Source: an uncultured Alphaproteobacteria bacterium
GTDB taxonomy: Bacteria > Pseudomonadota > Alphaproteobacteria > Methylaequorales > Methylaequoraceae
Assembly: GCA_902563505.1 (NCBI GenBank)
Contig: CACEXK010000002.1
Span: 1 to 64,000 of the forward strand
Direction: 5' to 3'
DNA length: 64,000 nucleotides
The position numbers were made by a program, and so were the translations under genes. Shown here piece by piece: positions 54,484 to 64,000 of the stretch (positions are counted from its first letter, which is position 1; every line of letters starts with the position of its first letter). The notes beneath the pieces are model-generated. The model saw only the letters and a program-made list of their open reading frames with translations. It ran no database searches and was not told the origin of the DNA.

Positions 54484-55408
54484 AGAAAAAATAACGAAAG
54501 TACTAGAAAATAAAAAAATTAAATTTTCTGATCTCATTGCACTTCCAGGTGATGCCTCTGAAAGAAAATATTTTAAAATCAAACACAATAAAACTAATTT
54601 GATTTTGATGTATGATAAAAATGATAAAAATTTAAAAAAATTTTTAAAAGTTTCAAAAATATTAGAAAAAAAAGTGACTATACCAAAGATCATAAAAGAC
54701 CTGAGGGAGGATAAAGTTTTGTTACTTGAAGATTTTGGGGATACGGAATACAGTAAATTTTCAGGCGATAGAACTAAAAGAAAGTACTATAGGTTTGCAA
54801 TTGATGCTATTGTTAAAATCCAAAAAAGCTGTTTCAATTTGCCATCTTATTCAATAAGAGAATTTTTGAAAGAATCTAATTTATTTTTTGAATGGTATGC
54901 GCCTACTCGTAATAAAAAATTAAAATTGAAAATAAATAATCTATTAACAAATTTGATAAAAATAACACAAGGTCTCCCAAAGGTATTTGTTCACAGAGAC
55001 TACCACATAAATAATCTTTTTTTTTTAAACAGTAGGGATAATCACTTCAAGTGTGGTTGGATAGATTATCAAGATGCATTATTAGGTCCCTGTGTTTATG
55101 ATATAGTTTCTCTCACTCAAGACGCAAGAGTAGATGTTAGTAAAGAAATTGAAAAGTTTGTTATTGAATATTATCTGAATGAATCTCCACACATTGACAA
55201 AAAATTATTCAATTACTCATATTCAGTAATTGCTATTCAGAGACACATGAAAGTTCTAGGAATTTTTTCAAGATTAGCAAAAAGGGATGGAAAAAAAAAA
55301 TATCTTTCGCACATTCCAAGAGTAAAAAAAATGTTAATATCTAATCTTCAGAAAGAAGAATTTACAGAATTGCATGGTTTTCTCTTAGATTTAATAAAAA
55401 ATGGATAA
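54470..55408 (+). CDS. amgK: Sugar kinase/aminoglycoside phosphotransferase-fold, AmgK-like
   Basis: ALPGDASERKYFKIK; VFVHRDYHINNLFFL; WIDYQDALLGPCVYDIVSLTQDAR. Confidence 0.88.
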   Translation: MYSIEEKITKVLENKKIKFSDLIALPGDASERKYFKIKHNKTNLILMYDKNDKNLKKFLKVSKILEKKVTIPKIIKDLREDKVLLLEDFGDTEYSKFSGDRTKRKYYRFAIDAIVKIQKSCFNLPSYSIREFLKESNLFFEWYAPTRNKKLKLKINNLLTNLIKITQGLPKVFVHRDYHINNLFFLNSRDNHFKCGWIDYQDALLGPCVYDIVSLTQDARVDVSKEIEKFVIEYYLNESPHIDKKLFNYSYSVIAIQRHMKVLGIFSRLAKRDGKKKYLSHIPRVKKMLISNLQKEEFTELHGFLLDLIKNG

Positions 55409-56117
55409 AATTAATGAAGCAATGGTTTTTGCAGCTGGTTTTGGGAAAAGAATGCTGCCACTCACTAAAAAAATTCCTAAGCCCTTAATAAAAATTAATA
55501 ATAAGAGTTTAATTCATTACATTATTGAAGAATTGGTAAGACTTAACTTTGCCAATATTGTCGTAAATGTTCACCATCTTCACGAAAGGATAGTTGAAGA
55601 AATTAAGTATTTTAAACCAAAAGTAAAAGTGATTTTTGAAGAAAGAATTCTAGAAACTGGTGGGGGGTTTCGAAATGCACTTCATAGTGGTCTTTTTTTA
55701 GAAGCTGATAAACCTAAACTTTTAATAAATAGTGATATATTTTGGAAAAAAAAAAAACTATCACCCATAGAAAATATTTGTAGAAATTGGGATAGCAATA
55801 TAATGGATATAATTATAAGTCTAAAGTCAAAGCAAAATTTTTTTGGATATATTGGTAAAGGTGATTTTAATGTAAAAAAATATAAAAAAGGTATAATGGA
55901 AATTATTTATAATAAAAATGAAAAAGATTTTGTTTTTACCGGTTTACAAATAGTAAAACCAGAAATAATAAAAAAATATGAAGAAATATTTTCGATGCGG
56001 GAAGTATTTTTTGACCAAATTAATAAAGGTGCTTTGTATGGCATTGAAGATGAAAGTCAGTGGTTTCATGTTAGTACAACATCAGATTTAAAAAAAATTA
56101 ACGAACTAAAATTATAA
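55401..56117 (+). CDS. murU: N-acetylmuramate-1-phosphate uridylyltransferase-like
   Basis: AMVFAAGFGKRMLPLTKKIPKPLIKINNKSLIHY; NVHHLHERIVE; ILETGGGFRNAL; adjacent to amgK. Confidence 0.88.
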   Translation: MDKINEAMVFAAGFGKRMLPLTKKIPKPLIKINNKSLIHYIIEELVRLNFANIVVNVHHLHERIVEEIKYFKPKVKVIFEERILETGGGFRNALHSGLFLEADKPKLLINSDIFWKKKKLSPIENICRNWDSNIMDIIISLKSKQNFFGYIGKGDFNVKKYKKGIMEIIYNKNEKDFVFTGLQIVKPEIIKKYEEIFSMREVFFDQINKGALYGIEDESQWFHVSTTSDLKKINELKL

Positions 56118-57586
56118 TGACATATATAATTTATGATTTTGAAACAACAGGAAGATCAGCAAGATTTGATCAAATACTTCAAGCAGGATTTATTTCCTAT
56201 GATAATGATTTTAAATTATTAAATAAATTGAATTTAAGGTCGAGAATAAACCCAGATGTGGTTCCATCAATTAACGCATTAAGAGTAAACAGGCTTAAGG
56301 TATCTGATATATTGAATGAAAAAAAAAGTTCTTATGAGATGATTCAAGAAATCTTGAAATTCATTTCGAAGTATAAAAAAATTTTTTTTGTTGGTTTCAA
56401 TTCTATTAATTTTGATGAAGAATTTCTTAGACAAGCTTTATGGGAAAATTTTGTATTTCCTTACATTACCAACTCAAATGGAAATAATAGGGGGGATGTT
56501 TTTAATTTTGTAACAATGATTCATGCCTTCAGGGAATCATCGGTAAATGTCGAGAGAAATGATGAGGGAAAACTCACTTTCAAATTAGAAAGTTTAGCAA
56601 AAGCAAATTACTTTGATTCAAAAAACGCCCATGATGCAATTGCTGATGTTGAAGTTACAATGCAGTTACTAGAGCTACTAGCAAAAAAAAATAATGATCT
56701 ATTTAGAATTTTTGTTAAAAATTCTAAATCTAAGAATGTTGAAGAGTCAATTAATCAATCAGATTTATTTACTTTACATAATTATATGTTTAGTTCTCAT
56801 AGGATTTATCTTGTAAAAAAATTAATCAAACACCCTGTATACAAAAATCAATTCATTGGCTTTGACCTTAAGTATGATACCAACCAACTAGTTGATTTAG
56901 AAGAAGGAGACTTGAGAGAAATATATAAAAATAAAAGTTTTTTTAGAAAAATTAAATTAAATAAACAACCCAGTATTTTAGATAAGTCGTATGCTATGAG
57001 TAAGCAACCTTATTCAAACTTTTCTAGTGCTGAAATTGAACTTAAATGTAAACAATTAAACTCACAAAAATTTTTGAATAATTTACAAAAAATTTTAGAA
57101 AAAGAATCAATGGATCTTTTAGATAATCAAAGTCAGGAGATTAAATTTGAGGAAGAAACTATTTATTCAAAAAATCTTAATTATAAAGATTCCATTGTAA
57201 TGGGTGATTTTCATAATGAACCTTGGGATAAGAAATGGTATTTTGCAGAGAGGTTTAATGATCAAAGATTAAGATTTTTTGCTGCAAAACATATTTACCG
57301 AAATTTTCCTGATCAAATACCAAAAAAGGTATTCTTTCATTTGCATAAAAAAATTTCCGAGAGAATTACTTCTCTGGATAAATCAGTGTTTACAACTCTT
57401 CCTGCTGCTATGGAGGAAGCAGATAATCTTTCTTTAGAAATTGAGGAAAAAGGATCAGACTTTCAATTAAAAGAACAGTTAGATCAATATAATATTTACA
57501 TAAATTTCCTAAATGACTATTATAATGAACAAAATCCAAATCCAGTTAAATTTGATTCAACATTATCAAAGAAATTATTTGGATAA
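56117..57586 (+). CDS. sbcB: Exodeoxyribonuclease I-like (SbcB family) 3'-5' exonuclease
   Basis: YDFETTGRSARFDQILQAGFI DnaQ-fold ExoI motif; GFNSINFDEEFLRQALW; KLESLAKANYFDSKNAHDAIADVEVTMQL; C-terminal FAERFNDQRLRFFAAKHIYRNFPDQIP. Confidence 0.85.
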   Translation: MTYIIYDFETTGRSARFDQILQAGFISYDNDFKLLNKLNLRSRINPDVVPSINALRVNRLKVSDILNEKKSSYEMIQEILKFISKYKKIFFVGFNSINFDEEFLRQALWENFVFPYITNSNGNNRGDVFNFVTMIHAFRESSVNVERNDEGKLTFKLESLAKANYFDSKNAHDAIADVEVTMQLLELLAKKNNDLFRIFVKNSKSKNVEESINQSDLFTLHNYMFSSHRIYLVKKLIKHPVYKNQFIGFDLKYDTNQLVDLEEGDLREIYKNKSFFRKIKLNKQPSILDKSYAMSKQPYSNFSSAEIELKCKQLNSQKFLNNLQKILEKESMDLLDNQSQEIKFEEETIYSKNLNYKDSIVMGDFHNEPWDKKWYFAERFNDQRLRFFAAKHIYRNFPDQIPKKVFFHLHKKISERITSLDKSVFTTLPAAMEEADNLSLEIEEKGSDFQLKEQLDQYNIYINFLNDYYNEQNPNPVKFDSTLSKKLFG

Positions 57587-57604
57587 TTTTTATGGAGGCA
57601 ATTT

Positions 57605-57928
57605 ATGAGTGAAATTAAGAATTTAAATTTAAACAATTTTGATGACGAAGTCGGCAAATCAAAACTTCCTGTTTTAGTTGATTTTTGGGCTGAGTGGTGT
57701 GGCCCCTGTAAGATGTTAACGCCTATTCTTGAGGAATTATCCATGGAATTAAAAGATAGGTTAATTGTAGCAAAAGTTAATTTAGACGAAAATCAAGATT
57801 TGGCTATGAAATATTCGATAAGAAGTATACCTACATTATTATTCTTTAAGGAAGGAAAATTGAATGATATGAAAGTTGGTTTATTACCAAAACCAGAGTT
57901 ACTTGATTGGATAAATGAAAAAATTTAG
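57605..57928 (+). CDS. trxA: Thioredoxin
   Basis: VLVDFWAEWCGPCKMLTPILEEL. Confidence 0.96.
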   Translation: MSEIKNLNLNNFDDEVGKSKLPVLVDFWAEWCGPCKMLTPILEELSMELKDRLIVAKVNLDENQDLAMKYSIRSIPTLLFFKEGKLNDMKVGLLPKPELLDWINEKI

Positions 57929-57931
57929 AAC

Positions 57932-59233
57932 TTACAATACCTTATAGCCATCACTTTCAAGAGTCTGGCCTGCAAGATACAAAGACCCACAAATCAAAAC
58001 CTTTCCCCGAAAAACCTTTTTTTTAATTAATTCGATTGCCTCATCTACATTCAAACAACAGTAAACATCAATTTTTTTTTTAAAAAATTTAGATATATTA
58101 TTTTTAATTTCATAAGGTTGTATGTATTGATGGTCATCGATCGGCAATATGATCAATAAGTTCAACTTATTAATTAATTTTTTTAAAAAATTTATAGGGT
58201 CTTTTCCTTTAACCATTCCTAAAACAAGAATTAAAGATTCATCATTCCAATTATCTAAAATTTCAGAAATTATTTCCGATGCATGAATATTATGTCCACC
58301 ATCAAGCCAAATTTCAAAATTATTGCCTATTTTTTTTTTGAGTTTTCCTGAATTTAAATTTTGCATTCTGGCTGGCCAACTTGTATTTCTGATTGATTTA
58401 TTAATTAATCTCTCTTGAATTTTAAATTTTTTTTGGGACATAACTGAAGCAATTGCTGTCGACGCATTCTCAATTTGATGATGACCGTATAGCGAGGGTC
58501 TTGAAAATTCATATTCTTTATTTTTAAATTGAAAAATAAAAGAATTTTTTTTTATATTAGTAACCTTCCAATCTTTTCCCTCTTCAAAAACTAGATTTGA
58601 TTTCATTTGAGCCTCTTTTCTTATTAGTTTTTTGACTAAATTTTTTTGTCTTGCCAATATCGTGATAGAATTCTTCTTCATAACACCTAATTTTTCATTT
58701 GCTATACTTTTTAAAGTTGTTCCTAAAAAATTCATATGATCCATAGATATTGGTGTAAAAATACAACATAATGGATTCTCTATAACATTAGTCGCATCAA
58801 ATCGCCCACCTAAACCTGTTTCAATTAAAACAAGGTCAGATTTATTTCTGCTAAAAGCTAAAAAGGCTGCAGCTGTTGTTATTTCAAAAAATGTTATCTC
58901 CTCACCATTGTTTAAATCTTCACATTCTTCTAGAAGAGAGCTTAATAAATTATTTTTTATTATTTTTGAGTTTAACCTAATCCTTTCATTGAATCTTACT
59001 AAATGAGGTGAAGTATATGTATGGACATTATATTTAGCATTTTCGAAAATTGATCTTAAAAATGATGTTACAGAACCTTTTCCATTCGTTCCTGCAATAT
59101 GAATTGTTGGAGGAATCTTTATGTGGGGATCTCCAAGTTTTTTTAGAAGCTTCTTAAGGCGATTTAATGAAAGATCGATCTTTTTTGGATGAAGTAATTC
59201 CAGTCGCTTTAAAATTTTTTTTGACTTATCCAC
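57932..59233 (-). CDS. folC: Bifunctional folylpolyglutamate/dihydrofolate synthase
   Basis: PPTIHIAGTNGKGSVTSFL; YTSPHLVRFNERI; ETGLGGRFDATNV. Confidence 0.94.
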   Translation of the reverse strand: MDKSKKILKRLELLHPKKIDLSLNRLKKLLKKLGDPHIKIPPTIHIAGTNGKGSVTSFLRSIFENAKYNVHTYTSPHLVRFNERIRLNSKIIKNNLLSSLLEECEDLNNGEEITFFEITTAAAFLAFSRNKSDLVLIETGLGGRFDATNVIENPLCCIFTPISMDHMNFLGTTLKSIANEKLGVMKKNSITILARQKNLVKKLIRKEAQMKSNLVFEEGKDWKVTNIKKNSFIFQFKNKEYEFSRPSLYGHHQIENASTAIASVMSQKKFKIQERLINKSIRNTSWPARMQNLNSGKLKKKIGNNFEIWLDGGHNIHASEIISEILDNWNDESLILVLGMVKGKDPINFLKKLINKLNLLIILPIDDHQYIQPYEIKNNISKFFKKKIDVYCCLNVDEAIELIKKKVFRGKVLICGSLYLAGQTLESDGYKVL

Positions 59234-59242
59234 TTTAAATTT

Positions 59243-60082
59243 TCAAATTAGAAAATCTAATATATCCTGGATTTTTTTTGATAGATCTTTTCTATGTATA
59301 ACAATATCAATCATTCCTTTTTCAATGAGGTATTCAGATTTCTGAAAATTTTGTGGAAGTTTTTCTTTTATTGTCTCCTCAATTACTCTACTTCCTGCAA
59401 AACCTATAGTTGCATCTTTCTCTGCAATAATTATGTCTCCTAACATTGCAAAAGATGCTGATACCCCTCCAGTGGTTGGATCTGTAAGAACTGATATAAA
59501 TGGAATATTTGTTTTTGAAAGGGAATTGACTGCGATCACAGTTCTTGGCATTTGCATTAATGATAAAATGCCTTCCTGCATTCTCGCTCCACCGGATGAG
59601 CTAAATATTATAAGTGGGAGGTGGTTTTTCCTTGAAAATTCACATGCAGTGATGATTGCTTCCCCTGCAGCCATTCCCATGGATCCACCCATAAAATTAA
59701 AATCAAAAATAGCAGAAACTATTTTTTTTTTACCAAGTGTTCCTGATGCAACAATAACGGAATCTTGAACACTATTTTTTTTTTGAGCCTCTTTTAATCT
59801 CTCAGTATATTTCTTACTATCCTTAAACTTTAAAGGATCTGGCTTTATTTTGGGAGTATCCATTATCATAAAGTTATTACCAAATGTGCATTCTAATCTT
59901 TTCTTTGCACTTATTCTAAAATGGTAATCACAATGTTTACAAACATATAAATTTGCCTCTAACTCCTTCTTTAAAAGCATCTGAGAACATTTAGGACAGG
60001 TCTCCCAGAGATTATCAGGAACTTCTTTTTTTCCAACAAATGCTTGGAGCTTTGGTCTTACAAAATTTGTTATCCAATTCAT
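59243..60082 (-). CDS. accD: Acetyl-CoA carboxylase carboxyltransferase subunit beta
   Basis: Zinc finger CPKCSQMLLKKELEANLYVCKHC; FMGGSMGMAAGE; SSSGGARMQEGILSLMQMPRT. Confidence 0.96.
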   Translation of the reverse strand: MNWITNFVRPKLQAFVGKKEVPDNLWETCPKCSQMLLKKELEANLYVCKHCDYHFRISAKKRLECTFGNNFMIMDTPKIKPDPLKFKDSKKYTERLKEAQKKNSVQDSVIVASGTLGKKKIVSAIFDFNFMGGSMGMAAGEAIITACEFSRKNHLPLIIFSSSGGARMQEGILSLMQMPRTVIAVNSLSKTNIPFISVLTDPTTGGVSASFAMLGDIIIAEKDATIGFAGSRVIEETIKEKLPQNFQKSEYLIEKGMIDIVIHRKDLSKKIQDILDFLI

Positions 60083-60091
60083 AAGTTTAAA

Positions 60092-60904
60092 TTAACATTT
60101 TTTTTTTAATTTTTTTAGAAAATCGTTTATTTTTTTTGTTATTTTAGTTGCTTTGTTTTTAGTATCTAAATTTTCTTCTATTATTTTTACAATTGCTGAC
60201 CCAACCACACAACCATCTGAAAAGCTATTCATTTGCGCAACTTGTCTTGGATTATTAATACCAAAACCAACAATGACGGGCAAATTTGTGATCTTCTTTA
60301 TTTTTCCCACTGACATTTTTACAGAGTTTATACTTGGTCTTTTTGTACCCGTGATTCCCATTATCGAAACATAATACAAAAACCCTTTTGAGGATTTTGA
60401 AATTGTACCAATTCTTTTTTTATTTGTTGTTGGGGTGAGCAATCTGATGTTATGAATATTAAATTTTTTTGTATAATTATTTATTAGTTTGTCTTCTTCT
60501 GGAGGTAAATCAACAATTATTAATCCATCTACTCCATTTTTTGATCCCTCTGAAAAGAATTTTGTTAATCCAAACTGAAAAATTGGATTGAAATAACCCA
60601 TCAAAATAATTGGTGTGGAAGTATCTTTTTTCCTGAACTCTTTTACAATATTGAATGTTTTTTTTAGATTTATTCCGGATTGTATTGCTCTTAAGCTTGA
60701 TCTTTGGATGGTTGGTCCATCAGCCATTGGGTCGGAAAATGGCATTCCTATCTCTATTATATCTGCACCTGATTTTGGCAAGGCGTTTATGATTTTTTGG
60801 GATGTTTTTAAATCTGGATCACCTGATGTTACAAAACATATAAGGGCTTTTTCTTTTTTAGTCTCTAAATCAAAAAACTTTTTTTCAATTCTATTTTGCA
60901 TCAT
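60092..60904 (-). CDS. trpA: Tryptophan synthase alpha chain
   Basis: FVTSGDPDLKTS; IEIGMPFSDPMADGPTIQRSSLRAI; PVIVGFGINNPRQV. Confidence 0.96.
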   Translation of the reverse strand: MMQNRIEKKFFDLETKKEKALICFVTSGDPDLKTSQKIINALPKSGADIIEIGMPFSDPMADGPTIQRSSLRAIQSGINLKKTFNIVKEFRKKDTSTPIILMGYFNPIFQFGLTKFFSEGSKNGVDGLIIVDLPPEEDKLINNYTKKFNIHNIRLLTPTTNKKRIGTISKSSKGFLYYVSIMGITGTKRPSINSVKMSVGKIKKITNLPVIVGFGINNPRQVAQMNSFSDGCVVGSAIVKIIEENLDTKNKATKITKKINDFLKKLKKKC

Positions 60905-60908
60905 AGGA

Positions 60909-62141
60909 TTAAAGATTTACTCCAAGATAGTTCGATATAGAATATATGTCTTTGTCACCCCTTCCACACATATTCATAATAATTAAATCATTTTTATTAA
61001 AATTTTTTGCATTTTTTAAAAGATAGGCTAATGCATGTGATGGTTCCAATGCAGGAATTATACCCTCTAATTTGCAGCATAGTTTGAATGCATTCAATGC
61101 TTCTTTGTCTGTTGCATTTACATATTTTACTCTTCCTATTTCTTTTAACCAGGAATGTTCAGGACCTATTCCAGGATAATCTAACCCAGCAGAAATTGAG
61201 TGGGCATCTAATATCTGCCCATCTTTATCTTGTAACAAATATGTATGATTACCATGAAGGTAGCCCGGCTTTCCTTTTGAGAGAGAGGCGGCATGTTTAT
61301 CAGTATTAATACCCTTTCCACCAGCTTCCACGCCTACTATTTTTACTTTTTCACAATTTAAAAAAGGATAAAATAAACCTAGTGCATTTGATCCTCCTCC
61401 TATGCAAGCGATCAATAAGTCTGGCATTCTTTTTTCTGATTTAAGGATTTGTTTTTTTGCTTCGATTCCAATAATTGATTGAAAATCTCTAACCATCATA
61501 GGGTATGGATGAGGCCCAGCGACAGTTCCAATTACATAAAAAGTATCACTAACATTAGATACCCAGTCTCTAAGAGCTTCATTCATTGCATCTTTGAGAG
61601 TTGCAGTTCCGGATTTGACAGATCTTATTTCTGCACCAAGTAGTTTCATTTTAAAAACATTGGGCGCTTGTCTTTTGATATCAGTTTCACCCATGTAAAC
61701 AATACACTTAAGGTTGAATAATGCACAAACTGTTGCTGTGGCAAGTCCATGTTGTCCAGCTCCTGTTTCAGCAACGATTCTTTTTTTCCCCATTCTTTTT
61801 GCTAGAAGAATTTGCCCGATACAATTATTAATTTTGTGAGCACCAGTATGATTTAGTTCGTCGCGTTTAAAGTATATTTTAGCATTATTTAGTCTTTCTG
61901 AAATTCTACTTGCAAAATATAGTGGACTTGGTCTACCAACATAATTTTTGAAATAATAGTCAAGATTCTTTTTAAATTCTTTAGATTTTTTTGCTATTTT
62001 ATACTCTTTTTCAACTTCCAATAATAAGGGCATAAGTGTCTCGGCTACAAAACGACCTCCAAACTTTCCAAATCTTCCAAATTTGTCAGGAAATTTTTCA
62101 AAATTCACTTTTTTATTAAATGAACTAATTTTTTTTAACAT
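60909..62141 (-). CDS. trpB: Tryptophan synthase beta chain
   Basis: [48 protein letters not shown]. Confidence 0.97.
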   Translation of the reverse strand: MLKKISSFNKKVNFEKFPDKFGRFGKFGGRFVAETLMPLLLEVEKEYKIAKKSKEFKKNLDYYFKNYVGRPSPLYFASRISERLNNAKIYFKRDELNHTGAHKINNCIGQILLAKRMGKKRIVAETGAGQHGLATATVCALFNLKCIVYMGETDIKRQAPNVFKMKLLGAEIRSVKSGTATLKDAMNEALRDWVSNVSDTFYVIGTVAGPHPYPMMVRDFQSIIGIEAKKQILKSEKRMPDLLIACIGGGSNALGLFYPFLNCEKVKIVGVEAGGKGINTDKHAASLSKGKPGYLHGNHTYLLQDKDGQILDAHSISAGLDYPGIGPEHSWLKEIGRVKYVNATDKEALNAFKLCCKLEGIIPALEPSHALAYLLKNAKNFNKNDLIIMNMCGRGDKDIYSISNYLGVNL

Positions 62142-62757
62142 ACCTTATAAATTCCTTTATTTTTTTTTCGCATTTTATGCCTCTTTTTTTTTCAACTCCT
62201 GAGGAGACATCTATTATCGATGCTTTTGTTTTTGAAATTGCATCTTTTACATTTTTAATATCTATCCCTCCAGCAAGCATCCATTTTATACTCGGTTTAG
62301 AGTTTTCTAATAGATTCCAATCAAAAGATTTTCCACTTCCGCCTGGTAGATCATTTGTATTTGGTTTTGTATCAAATAGAATCATATCGCAACAATTTTC
62401 AAATTTTTTTGATAATCTAACATCATTTTTATCAGAAACAGATATAGCTTTAATTATGGGTATATTCAATCTTTGTTTGATTTCGATTATTTCATCTATA
62501 GATTCTTTTCCATGAAGTTGAATCATATCTAATCCAACATACTCAGTTATGTGTTGCATGACATTAATATCTGCATTTACAAAAAGTCCTACTTTTTTTT
62601 GATTATTTCTAATTGTTTTTGATATTTCTCTTGCTCTTATTGCATCAACGAATCTTGGTGATTTTTGATAAAAAACAAACCCAACAAAATCAGCATCTTT
62701 TGATGCTTTTGCAACCTTCTCATTATTAATACCACAAATTTTAATTTTAACTTCCAA
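62125..62757 (-). CDS. trpF: Phosphoribosylanthranilate isomerase
   Basis: [50 protein letters not shown]. Confidence 0.94.
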   Translation of the reverse strand: MEVKIKICGINNEKVAKASKDADFVGFVFYQKSPRFVDAIRAREISKTIRNNQKKVGLFVNADINVMQHITEYVGLDMIQLHGKESIDEIIEIKQRLNIPIIKAISVSDKNDVRLSKKFENCCDMILFDTKPNTNDLPGGSGKSFDWNLLENSKPSIKWMLAGGIDIKNVKDAISKTKASIIDVSSGVEKKRGIKCEKKIKEFIRYVKKN

Positions 62758-63445
62758 TTTTTTCCTCTATATCTTTCATAATTAATTTAATTATTTTGAC
62801 TGGTTTTGCAGATTTTGTGATTGGTCTGCCAATCACGAGCATTGAAGAACCAGATTTAATAGCTAAACCTGGTGATTGAGATCTCTTTTGGTCGTTTAGA
62901 TCAGTATTGGGCAACCTTATTCCAGGTGTAACCAAAATTAATTTTTTTGAAAATTCTTTTCTGAGTAATTCTGCCTCTGAAGGTGATGTTACGACACCAT
63001 CAACTCCAGCATCAATACCTAAAGCTACAAGATTTTTAACATATTCTTTTTCTGTTAATTCTAATCCTATTTCTTCAAGATCTTTTTTATCTAGACTTGT
63101 AAGCATAGATACGCCAATTATTTTTGTATTTTTTTTTATTTTGTTTACTTCTTCAAGCATTTTTCTTCCACCACTAAGATGAATAGTCAAGTAATCAGGC
63201 TGCAATTTTAAGATATTTTTTACAGTATTTGTTACAGTATTTGGAATATCATGGAGTTTTAAATCTAAAAAAATTGGTAATTTGAATTTCTTCAATTTTT
63301 CAACACCAGCCGGCCCGTTGCTTGCAAAAAATTCTAAACCTAACTTTATACCACCAATGTCATTCTTTATTATGTCAGTAAATTCAATAGTTTGATTAAG
63401 ATCAGAAAAATCTAAGGCACAAAATATATAATCTTTTAAATTCAT
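62747..63445 (-). CDS. pyrF: Orotidine 5'-phosphate decarboxylase
   Basis: IFCALDFSDLNQTIEF; FLDLKLHDIPNTV; TPGIRLP; MLVIGRPITKS. Confidence 0.95.
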   Translation of the reverse strand: MNLKDYIFCALDFSDLNQTIEFTDIIKNDIGGIKLGLEFFASNGPAGVEKLKKFKLPIFLDLKLHDIPNTVTNTVKNILKLQPDYLTIHLSGGRKMLEEVNKIKKNTKIIGVSMLTSLDKKDLEEIGLELTEKEYVKNLVALGIDAGVDGVVTSPSEAELLRKEFSKKLILVTPGIRLPNTDLNDQKRSQSPGLAIKSGSSMLVIGRPITKSAKPVKIIKLIMKDIEEKIGS

Positions 63446-63656
63446 TTAAAAAAACTTTCTCACATAACTAAATAAAAAACCTAAAATTACTCCAACAAAA
63501 AAAACTATCAGTAAAATAAGATAAAGGGGAGTCTCTAAAATATATGGTAGTGGGAAAAAATTAACTTTTATGAGGTACTTGTTTGATATCGAGAAGAGCA
63601 CAAAAAAAAACAGAAAAAAAAAAAAATAATGAAGCTGATAATTTTTTTAATTTTAT
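63446..63656 (-). CDS. lapA: LapA/DUF1049-like short membrane protein (start codon unclear; not in ORF track)
   Basis: Translated by eye upstream of pyrF: ...FLFFFVLFSISNKYLIKVNFFPLPYILETPLYLILLIVFFVGVILGFLFSYVRKFF*; two TM segments, position ihfB-lapA-pyrF; the frame crosses a long T-tract so the 5' end is uncertain. Confidence 0.55.
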
Positions 63657-63934
63657 TCTTCATTTATAAGCTTTTTTAATTTTTTTCCTGGTATAAAATG
63701 AACCAAATGCTTATCATTTATTTCAATTGTTTCTCCAGTGGAAGGATTCCTTCCGGTTCTTGCTTTTCTTAGTCTTGTAGAAAATGTTCCAAAATCTCTT
63801 ATCTCTATTCTATTACCTTGAGATAAATTAGAAACTAAATTATGTAAAATTTTTTCAAGTGTTCTTTCAACTTCTCTTTTTGGGAGATAGTCAAACTTTT
63901 TTTCTAAAGCTAGAAGAATATCTGATTTTTTCAT
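63653..63934 (-). CDS. ihfB: Integration host factor beta/HU-family DNA-binding protein
   Basis: RIEIRDFGTFSTRLRKARTGRNPSTGETIEI. Confidence 0.93.
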   Translation of the reverse strand: MKKSDILLALEKKFDYLPKREVERTLEKILHNLVSNLSQGNRIEIRDFGTFSTRLRKARTGRNPSTGETIEINDKHLVHFIPGKKLKKLINEE

Positions 63935-64000
63935 AGACCTGGTACCCAGATGGCTAAGATTCCATTATTAAAGCTCAAATCAAAACCATTTATCTTTTTT
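63931..64000 (-). CDS. C-terminal fragment of upstream gene (unidentified), ATGA overlap with ihfB
   Basis: Minus-strand frame gives ...KKINGFDLSFNNGILAIWVPGL* with TGA overlapping the ihfB ATG; too short to name. Confidence 0.4.
   Translation of the reverse strand, partial: KKINGFDLSFNNGILAIWVPGL

Overview
Dense (little intergenic DNA), AT-rich chromosomal segment from what looks like a streamlined, probably marine, alphaproteobacterium. This lineage placement is inferred from gene content, synteny and base composition. It contains about 65 protein genes and one tRNA-Arg. I saw no recognisable mobile element, prophage, CRISPR array or rRNA operon. Main blocks: corC(partial)-lnt-metK-trmB; nusA-infB-rbfA-truB-rpsO-pnp; moeB/thiF-like-cysK-Rrf2; dut-coaBC-ubiE; mutM-rpsT-rhodanese-dnaA-dnaN-recF-gyrB; PBP1A; a small SCO1/tetrapyrrole-methylase/CbiX-like locus; UDP-sugar decarboxylase-hldE-HAD; fxsA-acylphosphatase-phosphatase-metallopeptidase; polA; a regulatory PTS operon (hprK-rapZ-EIIA-HPr::EI); ahcY; tsaE-amgK-murU-exoI-trxA; and, on the minus strand, ihfB-lapA-pyrF-trpF-trpB-trpA-accD-folC. 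Most of the window is ordinary housekeeping DNA. The observations most worth a second look are: (i) an orphan CbiX-like/tetrapyrrole-methylase/SCO1 locus; (ii) an ExoI-like nuclease in the slot where alphaproteobacteria usually carry addAB; (iii) an HPr-EI fusion in a PTS operon with no sugar permease; (iv) a lipoprotein hydrolase whose only plausible starts are non-ATG; (v) rimP and ylxR missing from the nusA-infB region; (vi) a nearly leaderless rpsT promoter. I did not find convincing evidence for a wholly new system.
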